A stretch of 64,000 bases of DNA, taken from contig FMTU01000007.1 in the NCBI GenBank assembly GCA_900100475.1, positions 62,001 to 126,000 of the forward strand, written 5' to 3'. The DNA comes from Sphingobium faniae. Its GTDB lineage: Bacteria > Pseudomonadota > Alphaproteobacteria > Sphingomonadales > Sphingomonadaceae. Of this stretch, positions 25,189-33,646 are shown piece after piece (the first letter of the stretch is position 1; every line of letters starts with the position of its first letter). The notes under the pieces were generated by a model. That model was not told where the DNA came from. It did not search any database and saw only the letters and a program-made list of their open reading frames with translations. The position numbers were made by a program, and so were the translations under genes.

Positions 25189-25810
25189 GCATATGCTCCA
25201 GGCACGCGTAGCCTGGTGAGCACCTGAAGTCCGTAACGCTCGTCCGGACTCCCCCGGCTTTCCACGTCTGCAGCTGACCTGAGCTTTGTCTCCGATTGGC
25301 GATCGGTCAGAGCATGCCGCCATTGGGCTGGAGAAATGCGCCACTTTGGACCGGGTCCAGCGAGTCTGCGATCTCGAGCGCGCATCTTGCCCACCTTTCG
25401 AGATCTTCCCTTGCGACGGCCTCTCCCGCGTTCTTCGCCGCGTCCGCCACATAGTCGCGAATGCTCTGCGCCTTCCTGAACGCATCGGCCTCCGACAGGA
25501 GGCGAGCAATGCGTGCAAGGCGAATCTGCTCAAGCCGCTCCTGCTCGGCACGCACAAGGCGTTCCCGTTCTTCGCGAATGGCCTCGATCCGCTGTTCCCT
25601 GGCCTGTACACGCCAACGATGCTCGGCCTCACAGGAGGAGCGATATCTTGCTTCCGCCTCAACGAAGAGCTCCGGCACGATCTCGGTCAGGAGGCTTTCC
25701 AGCCTTGCCCCTTTCCTGTCTGCCCATGACAGCGACCAGCTCCGGCTTCCCCAGCTTTCCAGAACCACGAGCTGCATTGGTGTATTGGCAGCTCGCTCCT
25801 GCCGGTCATG

Positions 25811-25837
25811 CTCGTCATGCTCGTCATGCTCGTCATG
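25811..25837 (-). repeat. 9-bp tandem repeat in coding sequence
   Basis: Three perfect copies of CTCGTCATG plus a partial fourth on the left. On the minus strand they encode an Asp-Glu-His repeat (DEHDEHDEHD) inside the disrupted HTH gene. In-frame unit, so copy-number change would not shift the frame. Confidence 0.8.
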
Positions 25838-26175
25838 CCCTTTCCTGATTTCCGCTTCGCATTCGAGCGCAATCCAGAGATGCTGATCGTGGATCGATAT
25901 CAGGATCTCCCGCGCCTTCCGGCCATGAACCTTTGCTCTCACGCCCCGGGCAGCACATCCAAGCAGCAGGCCATTGAGAATACGCAGGCGCCTTTGCTCG
26001 AACGGGCTGTCGAAGCGAGGGGCATCGTACCAGCTCTGCCACGCTCGACCTTTCTGCTCTTTTCGGCGGGCTTCCTCTTCTGCCAGTATGTTGCGTATGA
26101 GCTCATGGGCTGGACTTGTAACGGTTTTGTGCCGGTCACTTGAGAGTTTAGAGCTCGTTCAAGGAGACCGACGAG

Positions 26176-26448
26176 ATGATCAAGCATAGTGAGGAGTTCA
26201 AGCAGGAGGCGGTGCGGATTGCGCTGACCAGCGGGTTGTCGCGCGAACGTGTCGCGTCGGATTTGGGCGTGGGCAAGTCGACCTTGAACAAATGGGTGTC
26301 GCACTATCGTCCGTCGGACCTGGTGGCAGCGCCGCAGGCAGATCTGGCGCGAGAGAATGAGCGGCTTCGCCTTGAGAACCGCGTGCTTCGGGAGGAGAGG
26401 GAAATCTTAAAAAAGGCGACTCAGTTCTTCGCCAGCCAAAGGCCGTGA
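26176..26448 (+). CDS. IS3-family transposase OrfA
   Basis: 90-residue OrfA: N-terminal helix-turn-helix (EEFKQEAVRIALTSGLSRERVASDLGVGKSTLNKW) followed by a leucine-zipper-like helix (ARENERLRLENRVLREEREIL). The heptamer AAAAAAG at 26409-26415 is phased as A-AAA-AAG in the orfA frame, ideal for programmed -1 frameshifting that would make the OrfAB transposase. Confidence 0.93.
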   Translation: MIKHSEEFKQEAVRIALTSGLSRERVASDLGVGKSTLNKWVSHYRPSDLVAAPQADLARENERLRLENRVLREEREILKKATQFFASQRP

Positions 26449-27302
26449 GGTTCGCCTTTGTGCACAGTTGGCGGCATCGTTGGCCGGTGGAATTGATGTG
26501 CCGTGTCCTGCAGGTCAGCGAGCGGGGTTACCGTTCCTGGCGTTCGCGCCCGATCAGCCCTCGGGAGCGGACGGACATGAAGGTGCTGGCCCATATCAGG
26601 GAGCAATATAGTCTGAGTCTTGGCAGCTATGGTCGTCCGAGAATGACGATGGAGTTGAAAGAGGCGGGACTTGATGTCGGCGAGCGCCGGGTTGGCCGCC
26701 TCATGCGGATCAACGGGATCAAGCCAGTCCGCACGCGCAAGCACAGGGTTACCACAGACAGTCATCATCGCCTGGGTGTCGCGGCGAACTGGCTGGACGG
26801 CGACTTTGCCGCCGATGCGCCCAACCGCAAATGGGCGGGCGACATCACCTATGTCTGGACGTCAGAGGGCTGGCTCTATCTGGCCGTCATTCTCGACCTG
26901 CACAGCCGTCGGGTCGTGGGCTGGGCGGTCAGCGACAGGATGAAAAAGGATCTGGCGATCCGGGCGCTGGATATGGCGGTGCGCCTTCGCCAGCCCCCCG
27001 ATGGCTGCATTTTTCATTCCGATCGCGGCAGCCAATATTGCTCTTATGATTATCAGAAGAAGCTGCAGGCCTATGGCCTGCGTCCATCGATGAGCGGCAA
27101 GGGCAATTGCTACGACAACTCCGCTGTCGAGACCTTCTTCAAATCCCTGAAGGCGGAAATGATCTGGCGGCAGAGTTGGCCAACCCGGCGGCAAGCAGAG
27201 GCAGCCATCTTCCAGTACATCAACGGCTTCTACAATTCCCGTCGCCGCCATTCATATCTGGGCGGCATTAGCCCACTCGCGTTCGAAGCCAAGGTGGCAT
27301 AA
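26445..27302 (+). CDS. IS3-family transposase OrfB (DDE)
   Basis: 285-residue catalytic part of the transposase in the -1 frame relative to OrfA. It has an HTH_21-type segment near residues 45-100 and the DDE core: first Asp in KWAGDITYVWT, second in IFHSDRGSQYCS, Glu in NSAVETFFKSLKAE. The end YINGFYNSRRRHSYLGGISP is typical of the IS3 family. It can be made as OrfAB by frameshift at 26409-26415; the GTG at 26445 inside the orfA stop could allow separate OrfB synthesis. Confidence 0.94.
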   Translation: MRFAFVHSWRHRWPVELMCRVLQVSERGYRSWRSRPISPRERTDMKVLAHIREQYSLSLGSYGRPRMTMELKEAGLDVGERRVGRLMRINGIKPVRTRKHRVTTDSHHRLGVAANWLDGDFAADAPNRKWAGDITYVWTSEGWLYLAVILDLHSRRVVGWAVSDRMKKDLAIRALDMAVRLRQPPDGCIFHSDRGSQYCSYDYQKKLQAYGLRPSMSGKGNCYDNSAVETFFKSLKAEMIWRQSWPTRRQAEAAIFQYINGFYNSRRRHSYLGGISPLAFEAKVA

Positions 27303-27828
27303 TGAGATAGGTGACCGGCACAAAACCGTTACAAGTCCAGGCTGACGACAGGTCCCGCGACACTGATACCCGTCCAATCGATGTCCGATAGCGCTCTCTG
27401 ACATTCTCCAGAGGTTCTTCGAAGACCGGAGGATCGGGTACTGGTCCAGGCAGTTCCTCATCGGTCAGGCGGCGGAGACCATAGCGGTCGCCTCCGAAAA
27501 ATTATCACATCCGACATCCCGGCACTGCGGGGCGGAATGCGAGGCTGCATGACATTCTTGCCCGAGCGAATTTCGCCCAGTACCCGACTGGCGGAACAGG
27601 AATATCGGCACGGACGCAACGTTTGCGCAGCGCGACGTCGGACATGGAAAACTCTCTGCAGAGCTCGCGCGTGGGCGTTGACCACACGAGCGCAAAAAGC
27701 TCGCTTCGCGTGAGTTGCCGGATCATATCCTGGTCCTTTCCCCTATGGGACGACGAGATTCAGTCGGCCTGAGCTCTCGCCCAAGGCCTGTTCGTCAGGG
27801 CCGGGATGATCATGTCGTTGCTGATCGC

Positions 27829-29310
27829 TCACCTCAACAGAAGCCGGTCGGCCATGTCCCGGATCATATCGTGGCCCACGATCCGCTGTCGCCATGCCAG
27901 CGGTATTGCCTCTTCGCCATAGACCGCTCCGGCCAGCTGACCGGTGATGGCTGCTGTAGTATCGGCATCCTCGCCGAGATTGGCGGCAGTAAGCACCGCT
28001 TCGGAAAAACTGCCAGTTCTGCCCCGGCACCAGAGCGCAGCCTCCAGGGAATGAGCCACATAGCCAGAAGTATGAATGTCCTGTCTCGCCTTGCCCCGCC
28101 AGGAACCTCCAACTATCCCCGATATGCTACCCGCGAGGCCCTCTCCCGACGCCCGCAGGATCTTGCCGAGAGATCGGCCCGAGATCGCTGCTCCAATCAT
28201 TTCTGCGTAAATTGCGCATGCAGCGACCGCCTCAGGCGCTGCATGGGTCATCATGCTCTGTCGTGCGGCCACATCACGAATTTGCGACGGTTTGTCCCAA
28301 TATCGGATCGAAACGGGCGCGATACGCATGAGACTGCCGTTCCCCGCTGTTGCGGGATTCGTCGATCCCGCGATCGGGTTTGCCGTGTCGCACCATCTGT
28401 CCAGAGCCGCACTGACTGTCGCGCCAATGTCGAAGCAGCGGCCGTTCGATGAATAGGCTCCATCGTCTCTCCACCTCTCCCACCGGATCATCACATTATA
28501 TTCGTCGAGGTACCCGCAACTGGCCAGGCTATCGCCCAGGGCCAATGCCATTGATGTATCATCCGTCCACTCGCCTGGCTTCAGGTTGAACGGTCCGCCG
28601 CCGACCATATCAGTGAGAAGGGGATAGCTGTCACGTGGCGCAAATTCGAGGGTGGTGCCAAGCGCATCCCCGACCGCAAGGCCGATCATCGATCCTCGCG
28701 CACGCGATTTCACAGCAGCGGCATCGGCAGGAGGATAGTCCTGCGGGATAGCTGTTTGACGAAGCACCCATACTTCCTGTTCAGGGGTTTCGATTGCGCC
28801 GGGTCGGACGAGCCGTATCTGCCGGATGGCCTCGGCAGGTTCCGTTCCGAGTTCCGCCATCAACCGCGCGGCTATCGTCCCGGCGCGCCCAAGGCCGCCC
28901 TTGCAATGGACGAGAATATCAAACCCCTGCCGCAGGCGAGATCTGAGATTTGGCCCCATGACCGCCCACTGCTCTTCTAAATCAGCCCCAGGTACCGACA
29001 CATCGCGGACTGGAAGATGGAACCAGTCCATATGGCGCTCGCGCACGGCGGTGCCGAGGCGTTCCACGCCCAACGCGCGCAGTTCATGATCCTCGATCAG
29101 CGTGACGACAGCGCTGGCACCCCACCGGACGACGAGATCGAGGTCGATATCCAGATCGCGCTCCCAGACACCGGTAGACGCGTCACACTGCCGCTTTCCA
29201 GGGCACAATGTGATCCCGATCCGGCCACGACCACGGCCGCAGCTCAATTCTGCGATCTGGAGCGGATGGCTGAAGCTCGTACGCGCGTCGGCAAGGCTGT
29301 TTCGATCCAC
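27829..29310 (-). CDS. Dual-specificity-phosphatase - ADP-ribosylglycohydrolase fusion
   Basis: 493-residue two-domain enzyme. Residues about 20-170 are a cysteine phosphatase: P-loop HCKGGLGRAGT at 135-145 (Cys nucleophile and Arg) and a candidate general acid Asp103 in LPVRDVSVPG. Residues about 205-490 are an ADP-ribosylglycohydrolase (DraG/ARH type): MIGLAVGDALGTTLEF, WTDDTSMALALGD (metal-binding TDD), NGSLMRIAP, and NLGEDADTTAAITGQLAGA (D-x-D-T). It could remove phosphate and ADP-ribose groups from proteins, nucleic acids or nucleotides; whether the domains act in sequence on one substrate is unknown. GTG 29310 has AAAGGA 6 bases upstream. It looks monocistronic, with a 102-base gap to the disrupted HTH gene. 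Confidence 0.9.
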   Translation of the reverse strand: MDRNSLADARTSFSHPLQIAELSCGRGRGRIGITLCPGKRQCDASTGVWERDLDIDLDLVVRWGASAVVTLIEDHELRALGVERLGTAVRERHMDWFHLPVRDVSVPGADLEEQWAVMGPNLRSRLRQGFDILVHCKGGLGRAGTIAARLMAELGTEPAEAIRQIRLVRPGAIETPEQEVWVLRQTAIPQDYPPADAAAVKSRARGSMIGLAVGDALGTTLEFAPRDSYPLLTDMVGGGPFNLKPGEWTDDTSMALALGDSLASCGYLDEYNVMIRWERWRDDGAYSSNGRCFDIGATVSAALDRWCDTANPIAGSTNPATAGNGSLMRIAPVSIRYWDKPSQIRDVAARQSMMTHAAPEAVAACAIYAEMIGAAISGRSLGKILRASGEGLAGSISGIVGGSWRGKARQDIHTSGYVAHSLEAALWCRGRTGSFSEAVLTAANLGEDADTTAAITGQLAGAVYGEEAIPLAWRQRIVGHDMIRDMADRLLLR

Positions 29311-29662
29311 GTCATTCCTTTCATTTCAGGGTAACGACTGAGCGCCCAACACACGACAGAAATGGTCGCATCCGATCGAGCGAAAAGTTGAGCATGCGTG
29401 GTCAAGCACCAGGCAGCCTGGTCAGGACACGCAGTGACCTGGCAATTCGCAATTGCCGGCATTCTGTTCGATCATCGAGGGAAGCTGTCTCTACCATCAA
29501 TGCCTGGTCCTTTTTGGCGGACGCGAATGCGACAAAGACGGTCGTTGGAGACTTCGGCACGGATCAATGATCGTAGAATGACTTGACGGTTACGCAGTAA
29601 ATCGGGTGAGCCCTGCAGACAGTTGCTCTGACCGGATGGGGGCAAAATGCAGGAGGAAGACA
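29311..29662. other. Divergent intergenic region
   Basis: 352 bases between the phosphatase-ADPRGH gene (minus) and the small membrane protein gene (plus). No ORF with a convincing start and no strong hairpin was seen. It must hold the promoters of both transcripts. Confidence 0.4.
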
Positions 29663-30094
29663 ATGGAGGTGACGGATGACCCGGGAAGTGAAATATTGAA
29701 TATCCCGCCAGCGCCTCCGTTGCGCGTCCTGCGCGACAGGATCGATCGACTGAACATTTCCGCAGATGCCAAGGCGCTGCTGGACGATCTGTTGAAGGTA
29801 ACCGTCGAGGTGGGAGGCAGGGTCATCAGCGCTGGTCGACAGATCATGGGGTTCATCTTCGATCTGGCAAGGCAGTTCCCCAATACGGCATTCGGCCTGA
29901 TCGTGGCGACGGTAGTTTCTTCGCTGATTGCCTCGATACCTTTGCTCGGAGTCGTACTGGGTCCCCTGCTCAGTCCCATGCTGCTCGCCTTCGGTCTTGT
30001 TTCAGGCGCCTGGAAAGATCTTAAGGACGATGGCATCCGCACCCGGATCAGCAGGCTCGAAGAACATTTCACCGCTTCGACACGGGAAAAGTGA
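29663..30094 (+). CDS. Small membrane protein preceding TerB-like gene
   Basis: 143 residues from ATG 29663, chosen because AGGAGGAAGA sits 4-6 bases before it; the longer frame from 29606 lacks a site. A Pro-rich N-terminus and an amphipathic helix (LNISADAKALLDDLLKVTVEV) lead into a long hydrophobic stretch at about residues 76-116 (FGLIVATVVSSLIASIPLLG ...) that could be one or two membrane helices. The C-terminus is charged (RISRLEEHFTAS). No family recognised. It lies 4 bases before the TerB-like gene, so they are one operon and may form a membrane complex. Confidence 0.72.
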   Translation: MEVTDDPGSEILNIPPAPPLRVLRDRIDRLNISADAKALLDDLLKVTVEVGGRVISAGRQIMGFIFDLARQFPNTAFGLIVATVVSSLIASIPLLGVVLGPLLSPMLLAFGLVSGAWKDLKDDGIRTRISRLEEHFTASTREK

Positions 30095-30098
30095 TCCG

Positions 30099-30977
30099 AT
30101 GGATCCGGAAAATGATCTGAAAGCCGGCTTCGATCACATCGACCGGGTTGTTGCCGACCATCTGAGGTTCAAGCGAAAGCTGGGCATCGGCGAAGATGCC
30201 TATGCCTCTCTGCGCCTGAAGAAAAATCTGATCAAACTCTGGGACCTGGGTAGCTGGGCAGGAACTGGGGCAGCGGTTGCTTCATCCCAGACAGTCGCCA
30301 CGACCTTCTTTGCTTCGAAAGGGTTTCTTGCGTTTATCGGGTTCGGCACAGCTGTAACGCCTGTCGGCTGGGTCGTAGCCGCCGCCGTCGGATCGGCCGG
30401 CGCCTATTACGGTGTCACCCGCCTTTTCGGTCGCTTTTCCGGATCACGGATCGAAACGATCCCGAAGTTCATCAACACGCCGATCGACCTGCTGGGTGCG
30501 TCGCTCATGGACATGATGGGCGCTCTGGCTGTCCGCATCGCGCTGATCGATGGCCACTTCGATAAGACCGAAAGAGAAGCCATTGCGGAGCATTTTGTCA
30601 GCGAATGGGGTTTTGACCAGGCTTATGTAGAGCAGGCTCTTGAGGTATTCATCGCAGACGCAGGCCTGATGAATATCAAGTGCCTTGCTCACCAGCTTGC
30701 GGACTTTCAGACGTCCAATCCGGACTGCAATGCACCAGCCATGCAGTCGCAACTGCTGGAGTTCCTGAAGGAAATCGCTGCAGCCGATGGCGTCCTTGAT
30801 GAACGGGAGGAGCTGGCGCTGGACGCCGTGGAAGCGGCGTTGCGCGTACGAAAGACATCATTTCTGAAGCACCTTCTGCCTCGAGTGCCAGAGCTTGGCG
30901 AAAAGGCCCTGACCCGAGTACGCCGAGCAAGCCGGATGATCAGACCAAAGCCTTTCTCGGGCAAGATGATTGACTGA
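30099..30977 (+). CDS. Membrane protein with TerB-like domain
   Basis: 292 residues from ATG 30099. Residues about 55-105 are glycine/alanine-rich and hydrophobic (FGTAVTPVGWVVAAAVGSAGAYYG), suggesting a membrane hairpin. Residues about 145-250 match the TerB fold: DGHFDKTEREAIAEHFVSEWGF and, after a spacer, AAADGVLDEREELALDAVEAAL, the paired D-G-x-x-D/E-E-E acidic helices that bind metal in TerB. TerB-like domains are linked to membrane-associated stress and phage-defence modules; here the partner is a small membrane protein directly upstream and a PD-(D/E)XK protein downstream. Confidence 0.78.
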   Translation: MDPENDLKAGFDHIDRVVADHLRFKRKLGIGEDAYASLRLKKNLIKLWDLGSWAGTGAAVASSQTVATTFFASKGFLAFIGFGTAVTPVGWVVAAAVGSAGAYYGVTRLFGRFSGSRIETIPKFINTPIDLLGASLMDMMGALAVRIALIDGHFDKTEREAIAEHFVSEWGFDQAYVEQALEVFIADAGLMNIKCLAHQLADFQTSNPDCNAPAMQSQLLEFLKEIAAADGVLDEREELALDAVEAALRVRKTSFLKHLLPRVPELGEKALTRVRRASRMIRPKPFSGKMID

Positions 30978-31039
30978 CTCTCTCGGGGCGAGCGCGGCAG
31001 TCTGTCGAACGCCCCCTGTTGAAGGGAACACGACCTTTA

Positions 31040-32443
31040 ATGACCAATCTGACCGAAATGCATGCTTCTTCGGAAGGAGCAGAATCTGACGAGATAAAGC
31101 GCCCCGCGGATCCGAAGGACCTTGCAGCGAAGCTGGTTACTTCCCCGATATTCGCACTGACCTCCGCTGCGAAAGAGACGAGCCATACCAACTTTCTGGC
31201 TTTCCTTCTTCAGGCTGACCGCCGGGAACTCGATCCCATTCGCCGTGAGCTCGGGCGATGTTTTGAAATCGACAATCTGGCCACCGATACCGGGGGCGAG
31301 GTTTACGTCTGGCGCGAAAAATATAATTTCGACCTGCTGATCGTCGTTGTTACCGCTCAGAATCCCGTCCAGACCCGAAAGTCGAAAGCCGCTCGATGGC
31401 AGGCTTCGAAGGCCATTCTTGTCGAAGCGAAGCTCAAGAGCGTGCCAACGCAGGAGCAACTGGATCGATACACTGAAAAGTCCAACGGGAAACTCATTCT
31501 CGATCTTCCACGCATGCGTGGACCCAGCGGCAGTGAAAAGAGAGGCGACCTCTCCGACCAGGTAGAAATAGACCCATCAACAGTGAAACGGGTTCTTCTT
31601 GCGAATTCCCCGGATATATTTTCCGGCTGGGATGTGGTTCGCTGGCCGAAGATTGTCGACGCGCTTGACAACGGCATGGCTGCAATGGCGGGTCCTGACG
31701 CTGATCATCTCCGTTACATGCTGAAGGATTATCGCGATGGGCTCGCGGCCATGCTGCACCTTGTCGAAGCCGAACAGGCTATTGCCAACGACCCCGAGCT
31801 CAGTTGGGGCGACAAGCTAAAGCGCTGGGAGACGTACAAGGAGCTGAAGCTTCATGATCTCGTCTCCAAATATTCGGTCTCGTCACTTCTGCCGAAGATG
31901 GCGGCCGATGCTTTCCATCAGCTACCTTCAATCAAGGGTCTGGAGCGCGACGCAAGGGTCATCTATCACAACGGAACGGTCGGAGTTCATCTTGAAATCT
32001 CGGTTCCGCTACTGACAACCGATTTCAGCAAGAACAGCACGCCGCGATCCAGGCTGTGCATCGGGGTTCAGATCGAGGGTGACGACTACCGCCATTTTCT
32101 TATCCTGCGCGATGGCACTGCGGGATGCAGCGCAAGGTTCCGTAATTTCCTCGAAGAATGCCATCAGACCTGGTTCATGCAAAATGGCCTCACCGGTAGA
32201 AAGCGCTATCGGGGAGGAGATGCTTTTGAATCGCTCAAAACCTACAGCATAGCGCGTGAGATAATGAAATATTCATCGCGCTCGGTCGCAGATTCAAAAT
32301 TTTCTCAGATCCTTGATGATCTGAAGATTTCATTCCAAGCCGCATCCCGATTGCTGCGGAGCGCTGCCTCCACGCCAGCTCCGGCACGATGCGAACTGAG
32401 GCATGCGGATTCAATCCCCAATACGTCCGCTATCGTCGCATGA
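31040..32443 (+). CDS. PD-(D/E)XK nuclease superfamily protein
   Basis: 467 residues from ATG 31040 (TTG 31019 is an alternative; GAAGGG lies 12 bases before the ATG). The first 130 residues have the layout of PDDEXK_4-type proteins: SAAKETSHTNFLAFLLQ (first helix with Glu), FDLLIVVV (Asp), KAILVEAKLKSVPTQEQLDRY (E-x-K then Gln). The remaining 300 residues show no named domain. It follows the TerB-like gene by 62 bases on the same strand and ends before a strong convergent hairpin. Nuclease activity is inferred from motif spacing only. Confidence 0.75.
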   Translation: MTNLTEMHASSEGAESDEIKRPADPKDLAAKLVTSPIFALTSAAKETSHTNFLAFLLQADRRELDPIRRELGRCFEIDNLATDTGGEVYVWREKYNFDLLIVVVTAQNPVQTRKSKAARWQASKAILVEAKLKSVPTQEQLDRYTEKSNGKLILDLPRMRGPSGSEKRGDLSDQVEIDPSTVKRVLLANSPDIFSGWDVVRWPKIVDALDNGMAAMAGPDADHLRYMLKDYRDGLAAMLHLVEAEQAIANDPELSWGDKLKRWETYKELKLHDLVSKYSVSSLLPKMAADAFHQLPSIKGLERDARVIYHNGTVGVHLEISVPLLTTDFSKNSTPRSRLCIGVQIEGDDYRHFLILRDGTAGCSARFRNFLEECHQTWFMQNGLTGRKRYRGGDAFESLKTYSIAREIMKYSSRSVADSKFSQILDDLKISFQAASRLLRSAASTPAPARCELRHADSIPNTSAIVA

Positions 32444-32574
32444 TGCGAAAATCGTGGACATGGGAGTGCCGCTGACAAGCAGCTATCCCGAATGCCTCGT
32501 TCATACTGCCGCGCGTGCATGTCCCGCACCATAGAAGACGCCAGATGGTACCCTGTTAAATACACGCGCGGCAA

Positions 32575-32603
32575 GGCGGAGGCATGTCGATCATGCCTCC
32601 GCC
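32575..32603. terminator. Hairpin between convergent genes, likely bidirectional terminator
   Basis: Perfect 12-bp inverted repeat GGCGGAGGCATG ... CATGCCTCCGCC with a 5-base loop, between the convergent PD-(D/E)XK gene (plus) and the RepB-like gene (minus). Only a short ATTTC follows on the plus side, so Rho-independent strength is uncertain, but the position fits a shared terminator. Confidence 0.6.
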
Positions 32604-32737
32604 ATTTCAGTCGGCCTATCGCTGCCGACCTGATGGGCTCCGTGCGGGATCGCCGCCATTCCCATCCCGCCCTCGATCCGCCCCTCAGTGCGGCGTCTCC
32701 TGCGGTCCCCGCGCTTACGGGTCCGGGTCCCCTTCAC

Positions 32738-33646
32738 TCACTCTGCAGCGTCTGCAGTAGCCACTATCGCCTCGATTTCGGCGATGGCCTGCAGTTCACC
32801 GAGATATTCAGGCCGGTGCTGATCCAGCCAGCGAACAATCCGCGGATTTGACAGCAAAGAGCGGACATAGCCGCGGGCAACAGTCAGGTGCAGGTTATCA
32901 ACGCCGTAGGTATCTTCAACTGATTTCACCTGTATCTGCAACCGGGCGAGCTCGCGCTCCATCCTGGCGAGTTGATCAGCAGAGCTACCGGCATCAGCTG
33001 TCTTCTTTCGGCTTTTTACGAGCAGCTTGTCGGGCGTAGCGCCCAGAAGCGCCCTCGCGAATTGACCAGAGAAATTGTTCTGGCCGATCATCAACTCAGC
33101 TGCCTCGACCTGTCGCGCCGGGAGCATCTGCCTCAAGAGATCAAAAACGATAGCAGGGCACTGAACATCCTTGAGGAGATCGACGGCATCGGGGCTGATG
33201 CCATTGAGCAGGCGTGTCCGCCGCTGGATTGAGCCAACGTCCAGGCCCAGAGCTTCCCCGATTTTGGCCTCAGGAACGCCGCGCTCGACGGCCCGCCTGA
33301 TCATGCGGTGTTCCTGCACCGGGGTAAGCCGGTTGATCCGCCTGTTATAGGTGTAGCCTTCGTCATCGGTTGAAACGAGACATTCCACCTCCTCGACCCC
33401 GATGTCCCTCAGAGCCTCGATCCGCAGGTGTCCATCAAGGAGATAATAACACCCCGGAGCTGTTGGTGCACGCGCTACAACGGGAGCCTCGACCAGGCCG
33501 ATAGCACGTACGGAGCCCAGTATCTGGCGGTATTTTGTGCTCTCTCGCAATCCGTCCCTGAGCGTCTTCAAAGGGATGAGACGATCGAGAGCCACGAGTC
33601 GGGGTGTCGTTTCAAAAGCGAGCCTGACCCCATGCCCCTCAGTCAC
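32738..33646 (-). CDS. ParB/RepB-like protein (second of pair)
   Basis: 302-residue protein with an N-terminal ParB/Srx-like nuclease-type domain: LIPLKTLRDGLRESTKY, GLVEAPVVA, YYLLDGHLRIEALRDIG (the G-H-x-R motif). An HTH follows at about residues 118-150 (IGEALGLDVGSIQRRTRLLNG). The C-terminus (LARMERELARLQIQ ... GYVRSLLSNPRIVRWLDQHRPE) resembles the RepB plasmid-partition C-terminal domain. It overlaps the upstream ParB-like gene by 4 bases. Such genes follow a serine recombinase as a fixed trio in mobile elements; a role in recombination site handling rather than partition is likely because no ParA is present. Confidence 0.85.
   Translation of the reverse strand: MTEGHGVRLAFETTPRLVALDRLIPLKTLRDGLRESTKYRQILGSVRAIGLVEAPVVARAPTAPGCYYLLDGHLRIEALRDIGVEEVECLVSTDDEGYTYNRRINRLTPVQEHRMIRRAVERGVPEAKIGEALGLDVGSIQRRTRLLNGISPDAVDLLKDVQCPAIVFDLLRQMLPARQVEAAELMIGQNNFSGQFARALLGATPDKLLVKSRKKTADAGSSADQLARMERELARLQIQVKSVEDTYGVDNLHLTVARGYVRSLLSNPRIVRWLDQHRPEYLGELQAIAEIEAIVATADAAE

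Larger units (their letters stand above)
26111..27339 (+). mobile_element. IS3-family insertion sequence, 1229 bp
   Basis: Complete element with 29-bp perfect terminal inverted repeats beginning TGGACTTGTAACGG at both ends (26111-26139 and 27311-27339 inverted). A 3-bp direct repeat GGC flanks it (26108-26110 and 27340-27342), as usual for the family. It carries orfA and orfB in the standard -1 frame arrangement. Both genes look intact, so the element may be active. It interrupts an HTH-type gene. I cannot assign a named IS. Confidence 0.93.
25307..27726 (-). pseudogene. HTH-type DNA-binding gene disrupted by an IS3-family insertion
   Basis: Removing the IS (26111-27339) and one GGC target copy restores a continuous frame of about 395 codons from ATG 27726 to 25307. 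The N-terminus (LTRSELFALVWSTPTRELC ... DVALRKRCVRADIPVPPVGYW) is a helix-turn-helix protein type common in proteobacteria. The junction reads through in frame (SAHELIRNILAEEEARR), and the 25307-25942 part is the C-terminal half with a charged coiled coil (REQRIEAIREERERLVRAEQ). The N-terminal part also has two opposite single-base shifts: an apparent missing A near 27585 (WAK then RSGKNVMQP in another frame) and an extra T near 27500. These may be decay or base-calling errors. The gene is non-functional as sequenced. Confidence 0.8.

Noticed and set aside
25803-25840. Short tandem repeats considered as a CRISPR array
   Set aside because: Units are 9 bp without spacers and lie in a coding frame as an Asp-Glu-His repeat.
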